Assembly: GCA_022496805.1 (NCBI GenBank)
Contig: CM040085.1
Span: 40,081,811-40,145,810 of the forward strand
DNA length: 64,000 nucleotides
Direction of reading: 5' to 3'
Origin: Pohlia nutans
Lineage: Eukaryota; Streptophyta; Bryopsida; Bryales; Mniaceae
Of the stretch, positions 1 to 10,223 are shown piece after piece. Below the pieces are notes generated by a model. The model was not told the origin of the DNA and searched no databases. It saw only the letters and a program-made list of their open reading frames with translations. The translations under genes were made by a program, and so were the position numbers. Positions within the stretch are counted from its first letter, which is position 1, and each line of letters opens with the position of its first letter.

Positions 1-96
1 ATTTGGATGGATGAAAAATGTCATTGGATGTAATCAAGAGAAGGTTGAGTGTCTGTTAGCATTCAGAAAATGGAATTTGGTGCGTCAAAGGGTTAA
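1..96 (+). mobile_element. TTAA element family A, truncated by window start
   Basis: This is the right-hand end of a family A element. It aligns with 50036-50131, sharing the run that starts ATTTGGATGAATGAAAAA and the terminus GCGTCAAAGGGTTAA. Its left part lies outside the window. Confidence 0.75.
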
Positions 97-1513
97 TCAA
101 TTCGTACCCATTGCATTAGATTAAGGGTTGTAGTTTTAGATCACTGGTGATTTCAGGTGGCAATCTCCAACTCATATTGCTTACAGAAGCATTTACAAAA
201 ATGACTACACATATGAAGAAATCAAGCACTACATGGTAACCAGCCATTGCCAAAAGAATTAGCAAGATCACCTTTAAGAATGTGATTTAACAAACATAAT
301 GCCAAGTCTGGTGGTCATGACAACTATATCATTGTTTTATTGGTTTCTCTGAAGAAGATTATAACTAATGATCTAACTCATCTAAACCCTTAGAGTAACC
401 AAAAATTACAAATATGGACATTTTTGACGAAATAGAACTACTTGGCATTATGTTTTATGATGCTTGCAATCACTTTCTATACCAAGACAAGAGGTTTGTT
501 TGTCACTCAAAGGTTGAGTTAGTAGCTAGGAAGATGATTCACTTGTATCAAATAATTATTGTCGAAACATAACTTTGAAGTACAAATATTAAACGGATAT
601 AAGTAGATATGGGGTGAATTAGGAATATCAAGACTTGAGGGAGGGCACTAGAATAGAAAAGAGGGTATCGAGATCAGCTTAAAATTTGGGCCTTTGTAGT
701 TGTTGTCTTGTAGTTGTAGAAACCTCCTTCGTTGCAGCGCTACTACATTTTGTTAATCTCTTGCTTAAATGTTGTTGGTTTTCCATTACAAACGTCATGC
801 GCCAATGTTTTTGACCTTTAAATGGTGAAGGGCTAGGCGAGGTTCAAATCCGACCATGTGTTTTGAAATTCTATAATAGATTCTAAAGTCGGATATTGTA
901 TACATTGAAAGATCCTATTAGATGCAAATTTGAATTTGAAGAAAATTCACCTGTATAAATTTCAATTTTGAAGAAAATTCACCTATATAAATTTCAATTT
1001 TGAAGAAAAAATTGACACATTTTAGTATTTTGAGGATGAAAATAGTAACGTTTGCGAACAAACCAACCTCTTTTTGTAAAAGGAGGAGATTTTCAAATGG
1101 AGCTCTGAAAACTTTTTGAACGTCTTGGTACTTGGTGCTCCGAATTTGGTCATTGTTTGTTCAAAATAAACAAAATAAATAAACAAAATAAATAAACCTC
1201 AAATGATGAGATGACCCACACTAAATATCATTAAGGTACACCTACCAAATATCACCATGTTTCTAATTCTGCATGTATGCACCACTAAAAAACATTTTTG
1301 GCTTGGAATGTATATCACCAAAACATGAGGGCAAAATTGGAAACATGGTAGGAATAGGTTGATATACTTTACACTAATTAATGAGCACCATAATAGGCGA
1401 CTAATTCTTGCATGGTGTTATTATATGATGTAATGATATTCATCATATTAAGTTGATAATTGATTGCAAAAAGTAGGCAGGTAAATACAATGTTGGGTTG
1501 ATAATCTATAGTA
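97..1513. other. AT-rich spacer, no gene seen
   Basis: No convincing coding exon is visible on either strand. The only motif of note is GGTTCAAATCC at about 845-855, which matches a tRNA B-box. The flanking bases do not fold into a T-arm, so at most this is a relic of a tRNA-derived SINE. Confidence 0.5.
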
Positions 1514-1690
1514 CTCCTATGTCCCATAATAAGTTTCCTCAATCCTCAAAATAGAAGAATTAACTAGTCAAATGGCGTGGGCATGGTGTGGAATCTGAGC
1601 AATAGAAGTAGTAGTTTGAACAAACACGAAGTTTATTATAGGACAAATAGTTTGAGCAATTATGAAGCTTTTTATGGAACAGAGGGAGCA
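1514..1690. mobile_element. Diverged Stowaway-like MITE
   Basis: The left end CTCCTATGTCCCATAATAAG pairs imperfectly with the reverse complement of the right end (CTTTTTATGGAACAGAGGGAG). TA dinucleotides flank both sides (1512-1513 and 1691-1692). The termini resemble the Stowaway (Tc1/mariner) CTCCCTC-type end. It abuts the TTAA element that begins at 1695. Confidence 0.55.
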
Positions 1691-1694
1691 TACA

Positions 1695-2140
1695 TTAACC
1701 CCTAAGTGCCTACAGGTTTTGGGCAATACCTAAATGTATTATAAAATAAGGATTCTTTAACTTTTTTGAGCTTCAACTCTAAAGAGTATATGTAAAACAT
1801 CCTTATTAGAAGACATGTCTACAGTTGAATTTGAAATAAAATGCCTATGTATTTTTCATATGAATTTACACCAAAAAACTTTGAAAATTCAATAAAATTA
1901 CAATTTTAATACTCTCATCTTATAATTCATTATGATTGGTTGAAAGCTCACATGGAATAAAAGAACCTAGTAAATTCAATTTTGATTTTTTTCCTAATCG
2001 GATTTTACTTACGTGAAGGTAACTACCTAAAAAAGTCATGTCAAAAATCCAACATATGAAAAACACCACTACGGATGAAAAACTGTAGATGGGTTTTGTA
2101 CATAGTCCAAAAATAGGACGTTCATGCAGTTCGGGGTTAA
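1695..2140. mobile_element. TTAA-bounded non-autonomous element
   Basis: It starts TTAACCCCTAAGTGCC and ends GTTCGGGGTTAA, the terminal signature shared by many elements here. A short palindrome, GTCC-N7-GGAC, lies near the right end at about 2105-2119. There is no coding capacity. Confidence 0.6.
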
Positions 2141-2149
2141 GGAAGACAG

Positions 2150-2228
2150 TTTGTTTGTTTTGGTTTCTTTGTTTTGTTTGTTTTGTTTGTTTTGTTTGTT
2201 TTGATTTCTTTGTTTTGTTTTGTTTTTT
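2150..2228. repeat. TTTGT-type low-complexity tract
   Basis: Degenerate tandem TTTTG/TTTGT units. Open frames here on the minus strand encode only K/Q/T/N low-complexity peptide and are not genes. Confidence 0.85.
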
Positions 2229-2267
2229 CCGTATGCTACCCTGAACCATGGGCTCACTATATTCTTA

Positions 2268-2375
2268 GTATTGTTAGAAAAGCTCCCAATGAGGAGTGCA
2301 CCAAAGTTGTTTCCTGAAATTTGGACCTACAGTTTAGAAGTTATGGATTTTTAGTTGAATTAAATTAAACTAAAT
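2268..2375 (-). repeat. Dispersed repeat family I, inverted copy
   Basis: The reverse complement matches the 24.8, 25.2, 38.9 and 39.1 kb copies. Shared features are a run like ATTCATAACTTTCACATTGT, then 'ggtccaaaa', then 'catgcaccc'. No termini or coding capacity were recognised. Confidence 0.55.
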
Positions 2376-2396
2376 TAAATTATGAATTTTATAAAT

Positions 2397-2431
2397 TAAT
2401 AATAATAATAATAATAATAAACACGTGGCTA
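2397..2431. repeat. (AAT)n microsatellite
   Basis: About eleven AAT units in a row. Confidence 0.9.
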
Positions 2432-2480
2432 AACCACGACGAACACTTGGCCCAATGGCACAAGGGCACACTAGTGTGAC

Positions 2481-3320
2481 TTAACCCCTAACTGCTCAAG
2501 CGTTCATATTTTGGCCCGAGGGAATGCACTCTACATTATGTTTGAGAATCACGTGCATTCATGACGCCCTCTAAAAACCCCCTATATGCGAGGAGTTATA
2601 TGTTAAAACCTTTGTATACATATCTATTCCGTCCTAAATATGTGTTTAACGTACAATATATGTCAATATTTTCAGCTCTAAATATGTTTATTGCATGTAT
2701 ATGTCATACGGTAGTGTTCAAATTAATACCCCTTCTGTGCACTCACGTATACTTCTACGTGTTTAGTACAGTGCACCCCCTATGTATTTTGGATGATGTA
2801 CAAAATTCAACATTGTTTTCTCATTTGTCATGCATTTTTACCGTGTGGATTTTTTATTGTAGATTTTATGGGAAGTTAGTTTTATGCATGTGTGAATTGA
2901 TTAGAAAGGGGATGATTTGTGAAAAAATTATGCCTCATTTCATGTTGCAGTGATTCACCAAAAAATTCTAAGATCTTAGTTCAAAAGTGCTCTTGAAAAA
3001 TTCAACTCATAAAATTAAGCAACCAAAAAATCTCCAAAAATCACCACACTTAGAGTATTACTTTTCAACCCATCACAACCCGCATTACAACAAATCTCAT
3101 CCACAGATTGTCAATATATTAATTCATAATTGAATTACAAAATATTTTTGAATTTCAAGTTTCAAATTTTATACAAAATATTGGTGATTGCGATTATAGA
3201 TCTAACAATATGGATAGAATCTAAAATTCATAATGTACAACTTTTATTCGTTCATCAAGTTCAAAATATCCCTCTTAGTTGAATTTTATAATGCATTTTC
3301 GCAATTCTTCAAATCTGGAG
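2481..3320. mobile_element. TTAA element family B, copy with internal insertion
   Basis: It begins TTAACCCCTAACTGCTCAAG. Its body (TGGGAAGTTAG, GATGATTTGTGAAAA, GCCTCATTTCATGTTGCAG) matches the family B copies at 3.9, 39.4 and 42.3 kb. About 270 bp at roughly 2520-2785 is absent from the other copies. The right terminus is lost near 3320. A 130-codon open frame inside is a chance frame in the repeat. Confidence 0.6.
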
Positions 3321-3860
3321 AGCATAACATTCTTTAGCTAGTCTTGCAGCACACCTTTTTGTTTGTGTACAGAATCAAAATCAAAATAGGGAATTGATGA
3401 TGTGGAACATGTAGAAACTATTTTAAAAACAGAACTCTATTGAGCTGCCAAGCCATCTTTACCTAAAAATGGCTTTGATTCTCCAAAATATTATAATTCC
3501 TGCAACCATTTTGGCCTGCAATGATGATTCTCAAGGCTGAACAATGGAGCTGCTAAAGAATGTTAGGGAGGGTTGTGGGCATTTAGAGCATCTCCAACCA
3601 TGCACGCTAAACTTAGCACGCTGAAATTGCTCATTTATATTTAAAGAGCCTTCCAACTCAAAGTTCCCCACCCTCAAACACCTTTCAAACATCAAAATTG
3701 TACATCAAATAGTCAATGGACCAATCGCAAGTAGAATGTAGGATATAGTCAATTGAACTTAGATTTGAAATGTCATTGTTTGACACGTTATGATTGAGGG
3801 TCAAGAGGTTTTTTGGAAAAACCACTTATTGTTCATCTACTTTTTGAGTGTGTCAAACTT
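3321..3860. other. Spacer with a possible solo transposon end
   Basis: No gene. At 3585-3600 the string TTAGAGCATCTCCAACCATG looks like a PIF/Harbinger-type terminus after a TTA target. No matching inverted end was found nearby. Confidence 0.4.
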
Positions 3861-4466
3861 TTAACCCTTAATTGCCTAAGTGTCCATTTTTGGAACGATG
3901 TACAAATTCCATCCATGTTTTGTCATCCGTCATGCACTTTTTGCAGTGTGGATTTTTTACTGTAGATTTTATGGGAAGTTAGCTTCGTGCATGCGTGAAC
4001 CAATTAGAAAGGAGATGATTTGTGAAAATTTTATGCCTCATTTCATATTGCAGTGATTTACTAAACATTTTTTAGATCTTAGTTCAAAACCTATCAAAAG
4101 TGTTATTGAAAAAGTCAACTCATTACACTAAGCAACCAAAAACTCTCTAAAAATCACTACACTTAGAGTATTACATTTCAACCAATCACAACAAATTTCA
4201 TTCACAAATTTTCAATATCTTATTTGTAATTGAATTACAAAAGAATTTTGAATTTTATACAAAAATATTGGTGATAGCAATCATAGATCTAACCGTATGG
4301 ATAGAATCTAAAATTCACAATGTACAACTTTTATTCATAGCATCAAGTTCAAAATATCCCTCTTAGTTGCATTTTATAATGCATCTTTGCAATTCTCCAA
4401 ATCTAGAAAGGGCTATAGGCATTTTAGGAGTTAACGTGCATGGGTGGACATACTCTTAGGGGTTAA
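3861..4466. mobile_element. TTAA element family B
   Basis: It starts TTAACCCTTAATTGCC and ends ACTCTTAGGGGTTAA. The body is clearly homologous to 39415-39987 (inverted) and 42253-42835. The subterminal palindrome survives as GTCCA-TTTT-TGGAAC near 3880. Confidence 0.75.
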
Positions 4467-5067
4467 TCATTGAAAACAACAAGGCCCCACAAAACTTACA
4501 ATTAGTTCAGTCTTGGCCCAACCACAGAAATTGACCCTCAGTCTCGGCCAATGTACAAGGAGATCCGGCAGTTAGTGTAAAATCAACCGAATGAAACTGC
4601 CTAATTACCAGTTGAAATTCATAGCTTTAGGCTAAAATCCAAATAAATTTTGTAATACTCAGATGCTACCTAAGTGACACATAGGTAATCACCGGATGGA
4701 TTCTTGTCTAAAACTAGCATGACATTCAATAGCATTCAACCACTTTGCCTTTTCATCCATCTAGTGACTTGTAGTGCATCATGTGATTTCCATCCATATA
4801 GTGCATTAAGTGCAGCCCTTTATTTTTCATTTTCCAGAGAGTGAGGAGGGTGGAGAAGGAAGTAGGAAGGTCATATAGTAAACCGTTGTCAATGGAAGGA
4901 CAAAAGAAGTGGCGCAATGTTCAAAAAACTTTTTTATTCTAGTTGCCCATTTTCTATTGGTTAGCCATGCACTAGAACATTCTTGAGTTAAAGTATTATT
5001 ACTTATAACGTTGCTCTCTTTAAGAGTTAGAGACATGTAGGAATGTGTCAGAAAAGACCATGCACGG

Positions 5068-5885
5068 TTAACCCCTAAGGGTCCCTAGCTTTTTTGGGCT
5101 TAAAATCATCATCGCTTTTGATGTGTTATAGGTCTAAATGTAAGTGAGGTATAGAAATCTCAACCGTACAATCTTGTAACATACATGTTGTAGATCATGT
5201 GGATCAATTTTGGGGTCATTTGGCCATATAAATTGCAAGATCATAGTGTTTTAGTGCTAAAAAAGGATGCTGAAATTTTCCTAGCAACACAGTTAGAGGT
5301 GAAATTCGTTTTCAAAATTACTCAAATGAAAAAAATTTCAACTATAAAGTAGTTCAAAATCATCATATAAACACATTGGTACCAAAAAAGCCTCATGAAA
5401 AATTTAATGTGCCCTAAAATGGCCTTGCAATGTCAAAAAGTAGCCCGAAAAGTGACCCATTTGAACCAAAAAGCAAAAAGTGTTCAAACTAGACCCGTGT
5501 ACTAAAATGACTCCCAAACATTCATAACAACATGGATTGACCTGAAATTTTTACCATGATAACTAGACTTCAAGGGGAATTCAACCCAAAAAGTTTTTAT
5601 TGAAAACGGACTTGGGATGAAGGAGATACAAGCCCCCGAAGTTGCTGCCATCAAAATTACAGAACTATCCAAAAAAAAGACCCCTACATTCAAATGATCA
5701 CCAAAAATTCAGTACATCTCGGATTGATCTGAAATTTTTACCACACATTCCATACATCATGCGGGGAGTTTTTTTATTTTAAATTTCAACAAAATCGGAC
5801 ACGTTTTGCAAAAGTTACAGCTCTTCGAAGGTGAATGTCCCTCAAAAACGTCCAAAGTATGGACGCCGGGACGCTTAGGGGTTAA
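5068..5885. mobile_element. TTAA element family C, about 0.8 kb
   Basis: It begins TTAACCCCTAAGGGTCC and ends GGACGCTTAGGGGTTAA. A subterminal palindrome CGTCCA-AAGTA-TGGACG lies at about 5849-5865. The inverted paralogous segment lacks it and reads GGTTAC at the site, so it is a clean insertion. No transposase is encoded. Confidence 0.85.
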
Positions 5886-6281
5886 GGTAGGATGTCCTAA
5901 AACCACCAACTTAAGAAATATGGCCTCATTTTAACAAGGTTATTTATGAGAAATATTTTTCGATCATTTGGAAGAAGATTTCTCACGGAATGTTCAAATT
6001 TTCGCAATTTAATTCCCAATATTCAAATTGATACAAATTTCGAAGTGAAAAGAACTTCGTGACCCAAATCAGACCTCTAGGTTTCCCCATGTCGACACCA
6101 TGTGGTACTAATTTTCACTCACAACGATACCCATAACCACCAACTATTTTTTTGCAATGCTTGGCATGCCATTGGTCTACTTGAATACTAAAATTGGTGG
6201 TTTTGAGTCTCAACTGTGGTGGCCCTAAGAAAACTCTATATGTCATAATTGGGGGAGGTGGTGGTTTTAGGACATCCTACC
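5886..6281. mobile_element. TTAA-flanked MITE family D
   Basis: TIRs start GGTAGGATGTCCTAAAACCA on the left and appear inverted on the right. TTAA lies on both sides (5882-5885 and 6282-6285), shared on the left with element C. A second copy is at 50492-50903. It is missing from the paralogous arm. Confidence 0.85.
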
Positions 6282-6425
6282 TTAACTTTCCTTCTAGTTC
6301 TCCAAAGCCGCCATTTGTGAGAAAACATGGGTAGCTATTGATTGTTCTTGAATGATAATGCAGAATATGTTGCACATTCTCCTCAAGAGCAAGGCAGAGT
6401 CAGTGAAGGCTACTGAATGTTATGG

Positions 6426-7084
6426 GTTGCTTTTGTAAAATATTGGATTTTAGCTGGTTCCCTTGGAAAAGTCCCCGTTCAGTAGCCCGTGGTCCGTGGT
6501 CCACGCACGCGTTGTTGACGACGCGGTTCGGATCTTGTTCAAGTGCCAATTTTTATATTTTTAAATTAAAAAACTCAGTTGATGCTTCCCACCAGCAAAG
6601 ATCTTCTGTTGACTGCCACTGTAACGTTGACTATGAAGTAAAAGCAAAAACATTACCGCAGGGTCAACACTTCTGTGCTAAATGTTTAATTCTTTTTGAA
6701 AATTAAAGTGTCTTGGAATGTTTGCAATTACTTTCAAGAATTTGACATTTTGTTGTCTCTGCCCCATCAGGAGAGAGACTACGGAAACGCTTCGTTTTTG
6801 AGGAGTTACATGGCTGTACAATATAAACAAGGTGTAAAAGTAAATATAGGATAAATACGAAGGCAAAGACTACGCAACTAACAACTTGTTTTTAGATGGA
6901 TACTTTTGTTTTTTTTTTTTTTTTTGGGTGATCTTGCCTTCCACTTATGCTATGCAAGGTTTTTGAGTTATTTCATGCTGAGTTTACAAAAAATGAAGTA
7001 AAGTGTACTTTTGTAAATTAGGGGAACAAGAAAACGAGCTTAAGGTTACATGTGGTGTTTGACAAAACATAAATTTTCCACCAA
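6426..7084. other. Spacer without a supported gene
   Basis: No coding exon was recognised. A poly-T tract of about 18 bases lies near 6909-6926. A 94-codon frame at 6422-6706 has no recognisable domain and overlaps duplicated DNA. Confidence 0.45.
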
Positions 7085-7143
7085 TTAACCCCTAAACGTC
7101 TCATCGTTCAGCAACTGGATCACGAATAGATTCTAATCTTGTA
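7085..7143. mobile_element. Solo left end of a TTAA element
   Basis: TTAACCCCTAAACGTCTCATC is the usual left terminus. No matching right end was found before 9 kb. The Stowaway MITE follows directly. Confidence 0.5.
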
Positions 7144-7461
7144 CTCCCTCCGTCTCAGAATAATATCGTGATTTGCTTGAAAAATCTGTCTCAAAAAAAT
7201 ACCTTGATTTGCTAAAAAAGGTTGTTTCACAATAAATGACAAGTCAAAGGCATGCACAAAAAGGACCTTGTAAGTTCCTTGCTGCTTCTTGAACTAGGCT
7301 GGCTCTACTTTCCCTTTACTGCCACTACGGCTCCAACCACATGCCAGAACAACTACATGCATGAAGATGGCCATTAAAAGCGTGTTACAAAGTGTGGAGA
7401 CAAACTGGCGTTAAAACAGCCAAATTAAGCAAATCAGGATATTATTCTGAGACGGAGGGAG
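7144..7461. mobile_element. Stowaway MITE (Tc1/mariner type)
   Basis: The 318-bp element has 33-bp terminal inverted repeats with a single mismatch, beginning CTCCCTCCGTCTCAGAATAA. TA target duplications lie at 7142-7143 and 7462-7463. CTCCCTCCGT is the known Stowaway terminus. There is no coding capacity, and the near-perfect TIRs suggest recent activity. Confidence 0.93.
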
Positions 7462-8224
7462 TAACTTTCTCATACACTTTCGGATGACTTTCATCCAAGT
7501 TTACCTTTGTAAACCTATTAAATTCTCTACCAATCAAAGTAAATCTCATGTGATGGGGAGATGTTGATAATATTGAAGAGGCCTCCAAATGCAAGTATGT
7601 CAAATTTGTTGGATTTTTACAATTAAATTTCCAATCCATTTCAAACTAGAAGTTCATAGTATTGAAAAACTTGCATTTACAAACTTGGTTCTTTAACTCT
7701 TGAACGTACCAAACCTTTGAACACAAGTAGATGCTAACCTAAAAAATTAGATATCAACGTGGCTCAAATGTACATGAAGTGTACATGAGAGGGCCATTGC
7801 AATCATAAAACAAAGATTCATCTAAACTTAGTTTATCCGTAGAATTGAGAACTAGACTCTCTATATTTTCCATTTTGCTCGAGTCCTCTACAAGCACACT
7901 CCAAAGGAATCCAAAAATAACTACTCTTCTTCCCTTTGCCCTATATCAGAGCCTTGCTAGCTAGTCTCCCGGAAAAGCTCTAAGGAAAGACGCCAATGAC
8001 TAGTAAGTTATACCATGCAACCAGTGTGGAGGTTTGGCTTTCTGAATCAACCTTTTTTAAGGTGGCAAAATATAACCAAAAATAGATGTTATTTTTAGAA
8101 ATAGCTAAATTTGGACCCAAAATTCATTCCTTTATCACCAAAACATTTATCTGTGTTGACATAGTTTCATCCATTTGAGCAAATTCTCATTCAATTATGT
8201 CTAAAATCTAGATGAAAGTGCTAC

Positions 8225-8455
8225 ATTGCATAACATAATAGAGCAATGGGAGTCAGCACCCTTTTGCAATGGGACCACAGTCTAGTTACAATTAAAAACT
8301 AAGTTTATGTCACAATGACACAATAGTTCCAAAATTCTTGGAATACAAATAACATTCATTTATTACTTAGAAAAGTGAATCTAAATCAAGATTCTCTTTC
8401 GATCCAATTTTCAAAAGGGTACTCCGTTGTACTGCTCTATTACGCTATGCATAAC
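8225..8455. mobile_element. Candidate MITE with imperfect TIRs
   Basis: The left run CATAACATAATAGAGCAAT pairs with the inverted right run (TGCTCTATTACGCTATGC...), followed inside by CACCCTTTTG and CAAAAGGGT. A partial relative is at about 55560-55610. It lies directly next to arm 2 of the segmental duplication. Confidence 0.5.
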
Positions 8456-8931
8456 ATTCAGTAGCCTTTACTGGCTTTGCCTTGCTCTTGATGAGAATGT
8501 GCAGCATATTCTGCATCATCATCCAAGAACAATCAGTAGCTACCCATGTTTTTTTTACAGATGAAGGTTTTGGAAAACTAAAAGGGAAAGTAACCATGCA
8601 TGGTCTTTGCTGACACATCTCCACGTGTCCCTCACTTTTAAAAAAAGCAACAATATAAGTAATAATACTTTAACGCTAAGAATGCTATGGTGCATGGCTA
8701 ACCAATAGAATAATGGGCGACCGGAATAAAAACTTTCCTTAAACAATGTGCCACTTCTTTTGTCCCTCCATTGACAATGGTTTATAACCTTCCTGCTTCC
8801 TTCCCACTCTCTAAAAAATGAAAAATAAAGGACTACACTTAATGCACTACATGGATGGAAATCACAGGATGCATTACAAATCACTAGATGGATGAAAAGG
8901 CAAAGTGGTTGAATGCTACCAAATGTTATGC
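8451..8931 (-). repeat. Arm 2 of inverted segmental duplication (empty-site allele)
   Basis: The reverse complement matches arm 1 across about 480 bp. At the position of the family C and D insertions it reads continuously (GCATGGTTAC-TTTCCC). It preserves the pre-insertion state. Confidence 0.8.
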
Positions 8932-10223
8932 CTTATTTCAATGAGTGCAACTTATGTAAGTGCTTATTTCAATGGTGCAACTTATATAATATTCAGTAGC
9001 CTTCATGCCCATTGCCTTTCATGCATGCACTTTGCTCATCACCTTGAGCCTTCACCTGTTCACTTAGCTACTGATGAAGGTGATGAGCCTCCACCTGTCC
9101 ACTTACTTGTTGATGGAGTACTGTTGGGTGTGGAATATGTTGCACCATCTACTGTAGAGCCAAGGCAGAGACAATGCATGCTACTGAATGTTATGTACTT
9201 GTGGATTTTTCATTGCAGAAAAAATCCCTGTTCTCAAGGTTCATGAACCACCACTGTAACTCGTCCCACAACGTGAGAATCGCAGACAAAATGAACCCGG
9301 CGCCCCAGGCAGGCCGTCTTGGTGCAGGGCTTCCATCCATGCGGGTGGGGCAATAACTCTCGGGGCGCAACCTGCCAGAAGTGCGCATTTCATGAGTACC
9401 TTGTGGCACTGTTTCAATGGAGCCAACGCCATCCGCGCGACACACGAGCTCCGCTGTTCGGGGCCGCGTGGCACGCCCTTCCGCTCTTTCCTCTCCATTT
9501 CTCTGTTTTTTTTTTATTAGTTCCATTGCCAAAAGAAGAAGGCAGAAAAAAACTGACAATATTTCTCAATTCCTCGAACCACGGAGCCTTCTCCGCTGGA
9601 AAAATCGTTGGAAATCGTTCTTTAATCCGGGCTTTTGCGAAATATCTTGCGCTCACTGGTCAGTGATATCAATTGTCACCGGAAGTACGGATCGTCGGTG
9701 AGTTTTGGACACGGTTAGTAGGTGTGCATCATCACTCTTATGAATATTGCGACCCGGCTGATGTCATGTGTGCAAGCTTAATTCTTCTTACTCGATGGTT
9801 GATATAATTATGCTCTGTTTCGAATTAGGGTATTAACATTTTGAGAGGTCTCTGCTGTGTTGAAATATGACATCTACATCCTGGAAATGTCCTTTTGACG
9901 TTCCTTTGCATTTGCTGCTTCGCGGAGCTTTCCAATTGATCGTGTGCGTGGACATTTCGACCTTGAGTACGTGTGGCGCTTGTAGTGATCGCTGTGAAGG
10001 ATTGGCTTGAGACGTAGGTTTAAATTGTCCTTGTTGCAATGAAATTTTGTTCCGATTCGACGGATGTTTGATCAGTGCTATTGCAGTATGATAATTATAG
10101 CTCGCGGATGGATACTGACAATTTGAGGGCTTTGTGGTTGAAAGTAGTGTTTCGTATGTTTGTTCGGGACATTCTTGGAATTGATTTTAGTGAAACGAAC
10201 TGTAATTGATATTATGTTCTACG
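8932..10223. other. Spacer and 5' region of the ankyrin gene
   Basis: The first part carries a diverged direct copy of arm-1 sequence (about 9130-9240, including GCTACTGAATGTTATG). Around 9250-9700 the base composition turns GC-richer, as expected near a promoter or 5' leader. Several overlapping frames are open on both strands here, but none has a recognisable domain. Confidence 0.45.

Larger units (their letters stand above)
4721..6425 (+). repeat. Arm 1 of inverted segmental duplication (interrupted)
   Basis: Bases 4721-5067 and 6286-6425 together match the reverse complement of 8451-8931. Between them lie two TTAA insertions that are absent from the other arm. The duplicated DNA has no recognisable gene. 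Confidence 0.8.

Noticed and set aside
840..865. tRNA gene
   Set aside because: Only a B-box match is present; no T-arm or cloverleaf can be formed.
2561..2953. 130-codon open frame on the plus strand
   Set aside because: It lies within a family B repeat and its internal insertion, and other B copies do not keep the frame.
9174..9701. Several overlapping frames of 80-120 codons on both strands upstream of the ankyrin gene
   Set aside because: GC-rich leader DNA opens many frames by chance; none has a recognisable domain or splice partner.
10206..10223. Upstream extension of the ankyrin protein
   Set aside because: The extension depends on a TTG start, which is not used for a nuclear gene like this.
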